A DNA stretch of 64,000 bases from the NCBI RefSeq assembly GCF_000716785.1, contig NZ_JNYY01000013.1:62001-126000 (forward strand), read 5' to 3'. Positions 33,477 to 41,739 of this stretch are shown here, one piece after another. Every line of letters starts with the position of its first letter. Position 1 is the first letter of the stretch. A program made the translations under genes and the position numbers. Below the pieces are notes generated by a model. That model was not told where the DNA came from and searched no databases. It worked only from the letters and a program-made list of their open reading frames with translations. The stretch is from Amycolatopsis vancoresmycina (lineage in GTDB: Bacteria > Actinomycetota > Actinomycetes > Mycobacteriales > Pseudonocardiaceae).

Positions 33477-34457
33477 TCAGGAACCCAGCGCGGCGGGGGA
33501 TTCCGCTTCCGGGATCAGCACCTTGGGCGCGCCCGAGCCGTCCGCCGGGACCGACCAGACGTCCGCGTGGCCCGGGCCGCGGGGGACGCCGTAGCCGATC
33601 GTGTGGTCGTCGAGCCAGGCCGGCTGGTCGTCGACGCTGCGGGTTTCCGCCAGCGGCGTCACCCTCGACGCCGCCAGGTCCAGCACGGCCAGCCGCCAGC
33701 CGCGCGCCGGGTCACCGTCCACAGCGGACTTGAACGCCACCCGCGTCCCGTCCGGGGACAGCGACGGGCACTCGACGTTCTCGCGCAGCGTGCGCACGGT
33801 GTGGGCGGCGAAGTCGCCCGCGACCAGGTACCGGTGGCCGGCGGTCGACATCGTCGCGTAGAAGTGGCGGTCGTCGCGGGTGAACGTCACGCCCCAGAAG
33901 TTGAGGTCGGCGGCCTGGTACGGCTTGCCGTCCACGGTCACCGCGTAGTCCTCCAGCGTGCCGGCCAGGTCGCCGGTGGCCGTGTCGAGAATGCCCGCGC
34001 GGGTGGAAAACAGGCCGCCGTTGTAGGAATCGCCGGTGACGAACACCGTCCACGCGAGCATCCGGCCGCTCGCCGACACCCGCGCCCGGTTCGGCAGCCC
34101 GACCAGCGGGATCTCCCGCTGCACGGCCAGCCCGCGGTCGAGCACCGCCAGCTGGTAGGTGGTCAGGTCGCCGTCCTGGCGCAGGCACAGCCCGGTGCCG
34201 CCGGCGGCGTACACCCGCGTGCACGACAGCGGTGACACCGTCCGCGGGCCGCCGGGGTCGGTGGCGGACACCGTGGCGACGTGCCCCCGGTCGGCGTCGG
34301 CGGTGCTGCGGAACAGCAGCCGCGGGCCGGGGGCGAGGCTGACCGCGCCGGTCGCGGCGACGTCGTGGCTGCGCGCGCTCGCGAACCCGACGTACGCGAC
34401 CGCCGCCCCGGCCAGCACGAGCACCCCGGTGACGGCGATGAGGATCCGCGTCTTCAC
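33477..34457 (-). CDS. membrane-anchored TolB-like beta-propeller protein
   Basis: 326 aa. N-terminal signal-anchor ILIAVTGVLVLAGAAVAYVGF, then repeated WD40/TolB-type blades with SPDGTRVAFKS and SASGRMLAW motifs. Probably faces the outside. The ATG overlaps the MFS gene stop, so it is co-translated with the transporter. Ligand unknown. Confidence 0.75.
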   Translation of the reverse strand: MKTRILIAVTGVLVLAGAAVAYVGFASARSHDVAATGAVSLAPGPRLLFRSTADADRGHVATVSATDPGGPRTVSPLSCTRVYAAGGTGLCLRQDGDLTTYQLAVLDRGLAVQREIPLVGLPNRARVSASGRMLAWTVFVTGDSYNGGLFSTRAGILDTATGDLAGTLEDYAVTVDGKPYQAADLNFWGVTFTRDDRHFYATMSTAGHRYLVAGDFAAHTVRTLRENVECPSLSPDGTRVAFKSAVDGDPARGWRLAVLDLAASRVTPLAETRSVDDQPAWLDDHTIGYGVPRGPGHADVWSVPADGSGAPKVLIPEAESPAALGS

Positions 34458-35707
34458 GCCGTCCCCTTCCGCGGGGAGAGCACCGCGAACGTCACCGCGA
34501 TCGCGACCACGGCGCCGCCCGCCGCGACGACGATCGCGCGGTCCGGGCCCCAGAACTGCCAGGCGAGTCCGAAGAGGACGGACGAGGCGAAGTAGGAGAG
34601 CGCCTGCGCGGTCTGGACGAGCGAGATGCCCGTGGTGCGCAACGACTCCGGCAGCAGCGGGCCGGCCAGGGCCATCAGCACGCCGTCGGTCGCCGCGTAG
34701 AACGCGCCGTACAACGCCAGCGCGAGCGCGAACAGCGGCCAGCCGGACACCGGACCGGCCAGCAGCAGGTAGACCAGCGCCAGCGCGCCGTAGCCGCCGA
34801 GCACCACCGGCAGCCGCCCGACCCGGTCGGCGAGCGCGCCCAGCGGCGCGGCGAGCAGCAGGTAGCTGAGGTTCGTCCCGACCGCGAGCAGCGGGAACCA
34901 GCCGGTGGCGACGTCCTCCCGGTGCTGCAGCAGCAGGTAGACGAACCCGTCGCCGACCGTGGCCAGCCCGAGCACGCAGGCGGCCACCAGCAGCCGCCGG
35001 ACGCCGCTCCCGCGCAGCAACGCCGCCGCCGCGCGGGGCGAAACCGGGTTCGCGGCCGCTTTCGGCGTCCGGCGGTCGCGGACGAACAGGACCAGCAGCA
35101 GCACGCCGATCGCGGCGATGCAGAAGCTGACGACGAACACGGCGTCGAACGCCTCGGGGTCGGCGGCTCCGACCGCGGCCAGCACGGCGAGCGCGACGAG
35201 CGGCCCGGCGAAGGCGCCCATGCTGTCCATCGCGCGGTGCACGCCGAACGCCCGGCCCAGCAGCGGTTCGGGCGCCGACAGCGTGATCAGCGCGTCCCGC
35301 GGCGCCGTCCGCAGGCCCTTGCCGGTGCGGTCGAGGGTGATCACCGCGCCGACCGCGGCCGCCGACGCCCCGGCCGCGAGCAGGCCGAGCTTGGCCACCG
35401 CGGACAGCGCGTAGCCGGCCCCGGCCACGACCTTGCGCCGCCGGACCCGGTCGGCGACGTACCCGCCGACGATCCGCAGCAACGCCGTCGCGCCGGTGTA
35501 GAGGCCGTCGACCAGCCCGTAGGCGGCCGGGCTCAGGTGCAGGCCGAGGACCAGGTACACCGGCAGGATCGCGGTGACCATCTCCGACGAGACGTCGGTG
35601 ACCAGACTGACGGCACCCAGCGCGAAGACGTTCGCGCCGACCGCCGAGAGCTTGCGCCGGGACACCGTCCCAGCATGCTCTCGGCGGCCGATGGTGGACA
35701 GGTACAC
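34454..35707 (-). CDS. MFS transporter
   Basis: 417 aa from GTG 35707, five bases after the phosphoesterase stop; an internal GTG at 35665 is also plausible and closer to the start of homologous proteins. Twelve hydrophobic segments; SLVTDVSSEMVTAILPVYLV near the start and VADRVRRRKVV in loop 2-3 mark a branch often annotated as a drug or metabolite exporter. Substrate cannot be assigned. Confidence 0.8.
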   Translation of the reverse strand: MYLSTIGRREHAGTVSRRKLSAVGANVFALGAVSLVTDVSSEMVTAILPVYLVLGLHLSPAAYGLVDGLYTGATALLRIVGGYVADRVRRRKVVAGAGYALSAVAKLGLLAAGASAAAVGAVITLDRTGKGLRTAPRDALITLSAPEPLLGRAFGVHRAMDSMGAFAGPLVALAVLAAVGAADPEAFDAVFVVSFCIAAIGVLLLVLFVRDRRTPKAAANPVSPRAAAALLRGSGVRRLLVAACVLGLATVGDGFVYLLLQHREDVATGWFPLLAVGTNLSYLLLAAPLGALADRVGRLPVVLGGYGALALVYLLLAGPVSGWPLFALALALYGAFYAATDGVLMALAGPLLPESLRTTGISLVQTAQALSYFASSVLFGLAWQFWGPDRAIVVAAGGAVVAIAVTFAVLSPRKGTA

Positions 35708-35711
35708 GCGG

Positions 35712-36587
35712 TTACTGCCAGACGTCGAGGATCGGCGACTTGCTCGCGGCGTTGCCGATGCCGGGCAGGCCGTAGGACGCCTCGATCGTGCGCAGCACGG
35801 TGTAGTGGTTGATCGACTCGCTGTAGCTGCCGACCTTGACGTTCGCGCCGGTGAACGTCGTGAAGATCTGGTTGACCGACGTGCCGCTGTCCTCGTCGAA
35901 GGTGGTGATCAGCAGGCTGTTGTGCGTCTTGGCCCACTGGGCGTAGGCGTCGAGGTGGTTCTTCAGCCAGGTGTCGCCGGTGCCGATGCTGCAGTCGTGC
36001 ATGTCGTTGCACATGTCGGGAGTGACGAAGGCGACGGTGGGCAGCTGGGTGAAGTCGGACGGGAAGCTCGAGAACCGGACGTTGCTCGCGGCCGGGACGT
36101 TCGAGAAGTCGGCCCAGCTGTTGTGCTTGCGCCGGTAGGTGCCGCTGGAGCAGCCGGTGTAGCCGTCCGAGGGCATGGCCTCGGAGTAGCCCTTGAACGT
36201 CTTGCCCGCGCCGATGAGCTGCTGGCCGAGGTTGGCCTTCGTGCCGAGGTTGGCCGGGCAGGTGTCGTCGGTGACGCCCTGCGTCGCGCCGGAGAAGAGG
36301 GCGACGTAGTTGGGCTGGCTCGGGTGGGTGATCGCGAAGGAGTTCGTGAACTTCGCGCTCTGCGAGGCGAGGGTGTTGAAGTAGGGCGCGCTGGAACTGC
36401 CGTTGATCGAGGAGTACTTCTTGTTCTCGAACATCACCAGGACGATGTGGTCGAACGCGGGCACGGCCGACGCGGCCGGCTTGATCGCGCCGAGCTCGTC
36501 CGTTCCGGTGACGACGGCCGCGGTGACGACACCGGCTGTGACCAGGGTGGCGGCGGCGAACGCGGCGAAGATCCGCTTGCGGATCAT
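35712..36587 (-). CDS. secreted phosphoesterase (acid phosphatase / phospholipase C-like)
   Basis: 291 aa from ATG 36587, which has GGAGGACCC just upstream. Signal peptide, then the alkaline-phosphatase-superfamily start AFDHIVLVMFENKKYSSI, SFAITHPSQPNYVALFSG, DMCNDMHDCSIGTGD and ITTFDEDSGTSVNQIFT. The residues match PF04185-type phosphoesterases, which hydrolyse phosphomonoesters or phospholipids outside the cell. The MFS gene follows with a five-base gap. Confidence 0.85.
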   Translation of the reverse strand: MIRKRIFAAFAAATLVTAGVVTAAVVTGTDELGAIKPAASAVPAFDHIVLVMFENKKYSSINGSSSAPYFNTLASQSAKFTNSFAITHPSQPNYVALFSGATQGVTDDTCPANLGTKANLGQQLIGAGKTFKGYSEAMPSDGYTGCSSGTYRRKHNSWADFSNVPAASNVRFSSFPSDFTQLPTVAFVTPDMCNDMHDCSIGTGDTWLKNHLDAYAQWAKTHNSLLITTFDEDSGTSVNQIFTTFTGANVKVGSYSESINHYTVLRTIEASYGLPGIGNAASKSPILDVWQ

Positions 36588-36822
36588 GGGTCCTCCAACG
36601 GTGGCGGGTGAGGGCGCCTCATGATGTCCACGGCAGGGGACCGGGACGTGCCGTGTCGTGGTCCGGCTCGTGAACACCAGGAAACCTCCGGCGGACAACG
36701 GAAAGAGTGGGTTAATGCCTTTCCGGTGTCAACCTCCTTTGGTAGGTGTCCACAGTGGCCGGTCAGGGAGCTGACAGGTCGCTCCCAGCTCGTTCAAAGG
36801 AACGAAGCCGACACTCGGTCCC

Positions 36823-37074
36823 ATGGAACCCTTCAGCACCGGCGGCCCGGCCCGCCGAGAGCACGGCCGCCACAAGGCCGCCCTGGCCACGGCGGCCGCG
36901 GCGGTGCTGGGCGCGGCCGCCGTCGGCGCGATCGGCTTCGGCCTTTCCTCGGCTTCGGCGGACACTTCCACGTCCACCTCGACATCCACCGGCTCGAGTG
37001 ACGGGTTGCAGGCCCCGGACAGCGGTCTGAGCTCCGGGTCCGGCAGCGCGCACACCGGCTCGGGTGCGTCGTGA
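36823..37074 (+). CDS. small secreted/anchored Ser-Thr-rich protein before apbE
   Basis: 83 aa. One hydrophobic span (AALATAAAAVLGAAAVGAIGFGL) and a low-complexity tail of Thr/Ser/Gly ending HTGSGAS. The GTG of apbE overlaps its stop, so it belongs to the redox operon. In related clusters this position often holds an FMN-binding or accessory protein. The final SGAS vaguely resembles the [ST]GA[ST] part of a flavinylation site, but the FMN_bind domain is absent; that reading is speculative. Confidence 0.65.
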   Translation: MEPFSTGGPARREHGRHKAALATAAAAVLGAAAVGAIGFGLSSASADTSTSTSTSTGSSDGLQAPDSGLSSGSGSAHTGSGAS

Positions 37075-38027
37075 CCACGGCGTTCCCGGCGCTGGGGACG
37101 ACGGCGGAGCTCGTGGTGACCGACCCGGCCCGCCTGGACCAGGCGGCCGCCCTGCTGCGGGCGGAGCTGGCCGCGATCGACACGGCGTGCAGCCGGTTCC
37201 GCGTGGACTCGGAGATTTCCCGCCTGCACCAGGCGGCGGGGAAGCAGGTCCGGGTGGGGCCGTTGCTGGCGGAGGCGCTGGAGGTGGCGTTGCGCGCGGC
37301 GCGGCTGACGGGCGGGCTGGTGGATCCGACGGTCGGGGCGGCGGTGCGGGACCTGGGGTACGACCGGGATTTCGCGTTGGTCGCCGCTGAGCGGGATGCG
37401 GCTGCCGGCGCGCCGCCGCCTGCCGCTGCTGGTGTGCTGGGTGCGGCTGGGATGGCCGGTGGCGAACCCGCGCCCGGCTGGCACCGGATCCTCTTCGACC
37501 CCGGCCAGCGCCTGGTCGTCCTCCCGCGCGGTGTCCACCTCGACCTCGGCGCGACCGCGAAGGCCCTCGCCGCCGACCGGGCCGCCCGGCGCATCCACGC
37601 CGCCGCCGGGTGCGGGACCCTCGTCAACCTCGGTGGCGATCTGCGCGCCGCCGGGGCTCCGCCCGCCGGTGGCTGGCAGATCGCGCTGGCCGACGACCAC
37701 GCCGAGGCCGTGGCCCGGCCCGACACCTCCGTCGCGCTGACCCGTGCCGGTGCCCTCGCCACCTCCGGCACCACCCGGCGACGCTGGCGCCGCGGCGGCC
37801 GGACCGTGCACCACATCGTCGATCCGCGCACCGGCGATGTGCCCGCGCCGCGCTGGCGGACCGTCACCGTCGCCGCCAAGTCCACTGTGGACGCCAACAC
37901 CGCGAGCACCGCGGCGGTCGTGCTCGGCGCCGGTGCGCCGGACTGGCTGCGGGGAAGACACCTCCCCGCGCGGCTCGTCGGTATCGGCGGCGACGTCGTC
38001 ACCACGCCCGGCTGGCCCGCGTCATGA
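37071..38027 (+). CDS. apbE: FAD:protein FMN transferase
   Basis: 318 aa, GTG start. ApbE/Ftp family: FPALGTTAELVV at the start, IDTACSRFRVDSEISRLHQ, TGGLVDPTVGAAVRDLGYDRDF, VHLDLGATAKALAADRA, and a C-terminal magnesium/FAD region DPRTGDV and TVDANTASTAAVVLG. It attaches FMN from FAD to Thr/Ser of an exported target. Clearly part of the following electron-transfer operon; which neighbour is the target is unclear. Confidence 0.9.
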   Translation: MTTAFPALGTTAELVVTDPARLDQAAALLRAELAAIDTACSRFRVDSEISRLHQAAGKQVRVGPLLAEALEVALRAARLTGGLVDPTVGAAVRDLGYDRDFALVAAERDAAAGAPPPAAAGVLGAAGMAGGEPAPGWHRILFDPGQRLVVLPRGVHLDLGATAKALAADRAARRIHAAAGCGTLVNLGGDLRAAGAPPAGGWQIALADDHAEAVARPDTSVALTRAGALATSGTTRRRWRRGGRTVHHIVDPRTGDVPAPRWRTVTVAAKSTVDANTASTAAVVLGAGAPDWLRGRHLPARLVGIGGDVVTTPGWPAS

Positions 38028-38575
38028 GCTCCGCCGTGTGGTACTTCAGCCGCGCCACCGGGCTCGTTTCGCTGGTGCTGTTCACCGGCGTCGTCGTCCT
38101 CGGCGCCCTCGGTGCCGGCCGGTTCGCCACGCGCGCGTGGCCGCGGTTCGCCGTCGCCGCCGTGCACCGGAACCTCGCGCTGACCAGCATCGCCTTCCTC
38201 GCCGCGCACATCGCGTCGGCCGTCCTCGACGGCTACGTCTCGCTGAGCTGGCTCGACGTCGTCGTCCCGTTCGGTGCCGGCTACCAGCCGCTGCGGGTCG
38301 GCCTCGGCGCGGTCGCGATCGACCTGCTGCTCGCGATCGTCGTCACCAGCGTCCTGCGCACCCGCATCCCGCCGCGGGCGTGGCGCGCCGTGCACTGGCT
38401 GGCCTACCTGTGCTGGCCGGTCGCGCTGGTGCACGGCTTCGGCATGGCCGAGGACGACGCCGCGTACGGCTGGATCGCCGCCCTCGACGCGCTGTGCGTG
38501 CTGGCGGTGGCCGCCGTCGTCGCCTACCGCGCCACCTCCGCCCGCAAGTTCGCCGCCCTGGGAGGCCCCCGATGA
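38024..38575 (+). CDS. ferric-reductase-like transmembrane protein (heme b)
   Basis: 183 aa, ATG overlapping the apbE stop. Five or six membrane helices with His residues positioned for heme b: AAVHRNLALTSIAFLAAHIAS and RAVHWLAYLCWPVALVHGFGM. Belongs to the ferric reductase/MsrQ/YedZ-like fold. It would move electrons from the cytoplasmic NADH/ferredoxin side across the membrane to an ApbE-flavinylated or other acceptor. Confidence 0.85.
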   Translation: MSSAVWYFSRATGLVSLVLFTGVVVLGALGAGRFATRAWPRFAVAAVHRNLALTSIAFLAAHIASAVLDGYVSLSWLDVVVPFGAGYQPLRVGLGAVAIDLLLAIVVTSVLRTRIPPRAWRAVHWLAYLCWPVALVHGFGMAEDDAAYGWIAALDALCVLAVAAVVAYRATSARKFAALGGPR

Positions 38576-39702
38576 CCATCCTGCCCCCGCACCGGCTCGA
38601 CCTGGCCGGTCACCGGCGCCGCAACGGCGTCGTGCCGTGGGTCGCCTATCACGGTGACGACGGCCGCGACCGGCTGATCGAGGCCGTCGAAGCGGCGGAC
38701 CTGCGCGGCCGCGGCGGCGCTGGCTTCCCGACCGCCGTGAAGCTGCGCGCGGCCCGGGCGAAGCGCTCGATCGTCGTCGCGAACGGGTGCGAAGGCGACC
38801 CGCTCAGCCAGAAGGACGTTGCGCTCCTGACTCTTTCGCCGCACCTCGTGCTCGACGGCCTGCAGCTCGCGGCGCACGCCATCGGCGCCGCCGGAGCCGT
38901 CCTCTGCGTGCACGCGGGCAGCCCGGTGACCGCGGGTGTCGCCGCGGCGCTGGCCGAGCGCGACGACCGCGTGCCGGTGCGGGTGGCGGAAGTCCCGCGC
39001 CGGTACGTCGCCAGCGAGGAAACGGCGCTCGTCCGCTACCTGACGTCGGGGGACGCGCGGCCGCTGGGCAAGCTCCCGCGGCCCGCCGAACGCGGCGTGC
39101 GCGGCCGTCCGACCTTGGTGTCCAATGTGGACACGCTGGCCCAGCTGGCTTCGGTGGTCCTCCTCGGCCCGCACCACTACCGCGCGGCCCGCACCGACCT
39201 CGTCACGGTGACCGGCGCGGTCCGGCGGCCCGGCGTCGTCGAGGTGCCGGCGGGAACGTCACTGGCCGGGGTGCTGGCGGCGGCGGGCGGCGAAGCCGAA
39301 ACGGTCCAGGCCGTGCTCGCCGGCGGGTGCGGCGGGTCGTGGACGACGAGCCTGGACGGTGGGGTGACCGGCCTTCCGGCGGTCTACGCGCTCCCGGTGC
39401 GGGCCTGCGGGCTGGCGTACACCGCGAAGGTGCTGGCGTTCCTGGCGGCGGAGTCGGCCCGGCAGTGCGGGCCGTGCACGTTCGGCCTGCCGTCGATCGC
39501 GGCGGACTTCGCGGAGCTGCTCCGCGGCGGCCCGGCGGCCGACCGGCTCGCCCGCCGCCTCCCGCTGCTCACCGGCCGCGGCGCGTGCGCCCACCCCGAC
39601 GGCGCGGCCCGCCTCGCGGCGAGCGCGCTGCGGGTCTTCGACGCGGACGTCCACACGCACCGGGCAGGTGGCCGGTGCCGGGTTCCGGCGGGTGTGGCGT
39701 GA
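38572..39702 (+). CDS. NuoF/RnfC-like NADH-binding flavoprotein with FeS cluster
   Basis: 376 aa. FMN/NADH region LRGRGGAGFPTAVKLRAA and VANGCEGDPLSQKD, a SLBB-like domain in the middle (TLVSNVDTLAQLASVV ... VTGAVRRPGVVEVPAGTSL), and a C-terminal cluster-binding ESARQCGPCTFGLPS with RGACAHPDGA. This resembles the 51-kDa subunit of complex I and supplies electrons from NADH. ATG overlaps the previous stop and the ferredoxin GTG overlaps its own stop. Confidence 0.88.
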   Translation: MTILPPHRLDLAGHRRRNGVVPWVAYHGDDGRDRLIEAVEAADLRGRGGAGFPTAVKLRAARAKRSIVVANGCEGDPLSQKDVALLTLSPHLVLDGLQLAAHAIGAAGAVLCVHAGSPVTAGVAAALAERDDRVPVRVAEVPRRYVASEETALVRYLTSGDARPLGKLPRPAERGVRGRPTLVSNVDTLAQLASVVLLGPHHYRAARTDLVTVTGAVRRPGVVEVPAGTSLAGVLAAAGGEAETVQAVLAGGCGGSWTTSLDGGVTGLPAVYALPVRACGLAYTAKVLAFLAAESARQCGPCTFGLPSIAADFAELLRGGPAADRLARRLPLLTGRGACAHPDGAARLAASALRVFDADVHTHRAGGRCRVPAGVA

Positions 39703-39893
39703 AGGTGACCGTCGACCCGATCGGCTGCCGCGCCCACGGCCTGTGCGCGGACCTGCTCCCGGAACTGGTGGGCCTCGACGAGTGGGGCTATCCGGTGGTG
39801 GCGCGCGGCCCGGTGCCGCCGGAACTGGTGGCGGAAGCCCGCCGCGCGGCAGCCGCGTGCCCGGCCCTGGCGTTGCGGCTGCGGAGGGAGTGA
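39699..39893 (+). CDS. ferredoxin, 3Fe-4S or low-potential type
   Basis: 64 aa, GTG start overlapping the NuoF-like stop. KVTVDPIGCRAHGLCADLLPELV and AAACPALAL give three Cys in the C-x6-C-xn-C arrangement of the P450-associated single-cluster ferredoxins. It would receive electrons from the flavoprotein and pass them to the membrane subunit. Confidence 0.88.
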   Translation: MKVTVDPIGCRAHGLCADLLPELVGLDEWGYPVVARGPVPPELVAEARRAAAACPALALRLRRE

Positions 39894-39997
39894 GCGCGGT
39901 GGAGGCGTCGCTCCGAGGTGGCAATCCCTTGCCGGTCACCGATCCCGCGCGATAAACCGGTCGTGCCGGGCGCGCGCCTGCCGTTACCCTCCGCAGC

Positions 39998-40753
39998 ATG
40001 GACGGCAAGCTCATCGACCGGATCCGCGGTGCCCGGCGGATCGCCGCGCTGACCGGCGCGGGCGTCTCCACCGCGTCCGGGATTCCCGACTACCGCGGTC
40101 CCGAAGGCGTCTGGACGCGCAACCCGAGCGCCGTGGCCGCGTTCACCCACGAGAACTTCATGGCCGATGCCGCGGTGCGCCGGGAGTTCTGGCGCGCCTA
40201 CGCGGGGCACGCCGCCTGGCGGGCCGAGCCGAACGCCGCCCACCGTGCGCTGGCCGGGCTCGACAGCGCGGGCGTCGCCGTGCGGGTGCTCACCCAGAAC
40301 GTCGACGGCCTGCACCAGCGGGCCGGCCTCGCCGCGCGGAAGGTCCTCGAACTGCACGGCAGCATGCACACCACGCGCTGCACCTCCTGCCCGGCGCGGT
40401 TCCCGACCGCCGAAATCCTCGCGGCGGGCGACGACGATCCGCCGTGCCCGCGCTGCGGCGGCATCCTCCAGCTCGACATCGTCCTTTTCGGACAGTTGCT
40501 GGACGGCGAAGTCCTGGGGCAGGCACGGAACATCGCGGCGGCGAGCGGGCTCTTCCTCGCCATCGGCAGTTCGCTGCAGGTCGAACCGGCGGCGTCGCTG
40601 TGCACGGTGGCGGTCCAGGCCGGCGCGACGCTGGTGATCGTCAACCGCGACCCGACGCCGTACGACGACGATGCCGCGTTCGTGCTGCGGGACGACATCG
40701 AGGCCGTCGTGCCCGAGCTCTGCGGCGCCGTGACGGGGGCCGGGACCCGGTGA
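39998..40753 (+). CDS. sirtuin, NAD-dependent protein deacylase
   Basis: 251 aa. Sir2 signature: LTGAGVSTASGIPDYRG, LTQNVDGLHQRAG with Asn/Asp, catalytic His in ELHGSMH, and two CxxC pairs (CTSCPARF, CPRCGGI) for zinc. Removes acyl groups from lysines using NAD+. A TACCCT -10-like box stands just upstream of the ATG. The GNAT gene follows with a GTGA overlap, so an acyltransferase and a deacylase are co-expressed. Confidence 0.9.
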   Translation: MDGKLIDRIRGARRIAALTGAGVSTASGIPDYRGPEGVWTRNPSAVAAFTHENFMADAAVRREFWRAYAGHAAWRAEPNAAHRALAGLDSAGVAVRVLTQNVDGLHQRAGLAARKVLELHGSMHTTRCTSCPARFPTAEILAAGDDDPPCPRCGGILQLDIVLFGQLLDGEVLGQARNIAAASGLFLAIGSSLQVEPAASLCTVAVQAGATLVIVNRDPTPYDDDAAFVLRDDIEAVVPELCGAVTGAGTR

Positions 40754-41235
40754 TCCGCGAAGCCCGCGACGAGGACTGGCCGGGGATCTGGCCGATCGTC
40801 CACGACGTCGTCACCGAGCAGGAGACGTTCCCCTACGACCCGGCGATGAGCGAGCGCGACGCGCGGCGGGCGTGGCTGCTCGCGCCGCCGGCCAGGGTGG
40901 TCGTCGCGCTCGACGGCGACCGGGTGACGGGCACGGCGAACATGTACGCCAACCGCCCGGGGCCCGGCAGCCACGTCGCCTCCGGCAGCCTGATGGTGGC
41001 GAAGGAGGCGCGCGGCACGGGCGTCGGGCGCGCCCTCGCGACCGATCTGATCGCCTGGGCGCGGCGGAGCGGGTTCGCGGCGATCCAGTTCAACGCCGTC
41101 GTCGAGGTGAACGTGGCCGCGATCCGGCTTTACGAGAGCCTGGGATTCGTGACCCTCGGGACGGCGCCCGGCGCGTTCCGCCACCCGTCCGCGGGGGACG
41201 TCGGGCTGCGGATCATGTGGCTCGACCTGCGGTGA
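40750..41235 (+). CDS. GNAT-family N-acetyltransferase
   Basis: 161 aa, GTG start overlapping the sirtuin stop. Acetyl-CoA site VAKEARGTGVGRALATDLIAWAR, plus FNAVVEVNVAAIRLYESLGFVTLG of the phosphinothricin-acetyltransferase-like branch. Acceptor unknown. Pairing with a sirtuin in one operon may reflect reversible acylation, but could be incidental. Confidence 0.85.
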   Translation: MIREARDEDWPGIWPIVHDVVTEQETFPYDPAMSERDARRAWLLAPPARVVVALDGDRVTGTANMYANRPGPGSHVASGSLMVAKEARGTGVGRALATDLIAWARRSGFAAIQFNAVVEVNVAAIRLYESLGFVTLGTAPGAFRHPSAGDVGLRIMWLDLR

Positions 41236-41243
41236 ACTGCCCG

Positions 41244-41528
41244 TCAGTCGCCGGGCGGGGCCGACAGTTCTTCGGCGAAGATGGTGTCGATCTTCCGGCT
41301 CGCGGTGCGCAATTTCCGCATGCTCGCCACCAGCAGCAGGAACGCGGCGGCGGGCACCACCAGCAGGGCGGGCGGCCACCCGGAAGCGATGGTGACGACC
41401 GCGAAGACCAGGGCGGAGACCAGGAAGACTGCCCGGCCGGCGACCCGCGGCCACGCGGGACTCGGCTTGGCGTGCCGGCCGCTCGGCGTGCGGAAAACCG
41501 GCCGCTCGAGGGCAGCGAGGACACTCAT
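41244..41528 (-). CDS. small two-helix membrane protein
   Basis: 94 aa from ATG 41528 with GGAGG upstream. Two adjacent hydrophobic helices (VAGRAVFLVSALVFAVVTIAS and PALLVVPAAAFLLLVAS) between a basic N-terminus and an acidic tail. No known domain. The 211 bp to its upstream neighbour include a slightly AT-rich stretch without any gene. Confidence 0.6.
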   Translation of the reverse strand: MSVLAALERPVFRTPSGRHAKPSPAWPRVAGRAVFLVSALVFAVVTIASGWPPALLVVPAAAFLLLVASMRKLRTASRKIDTIFAEELSAPPGD

Positions 41529-41739
41529 CCAGACCTCCGGGAATGTTCGTCGAACCAGCCGGGAGGGGATTCCCGGTGGCGGCACCGTGGTGTGAGTCGG
41601 GCCGCGCCGGGCTCCGGTTACCTGTCGTTATTGGTTCGAGTCCCAATTCACGAAATCGAATTACCCGCCGTTTCCGCGTGTTTCCGGCACCAGGGCCATT
41701 GGACCCGGATCCGCGCGCCGGAGGGCCCCCGCCGCCGGC

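Noticed and set aside
41625..41655. tRNA T-arm-like GGTTCGAGTCCC
   Set aside because: No other tRNA arms can be folded around it; treated as chance.
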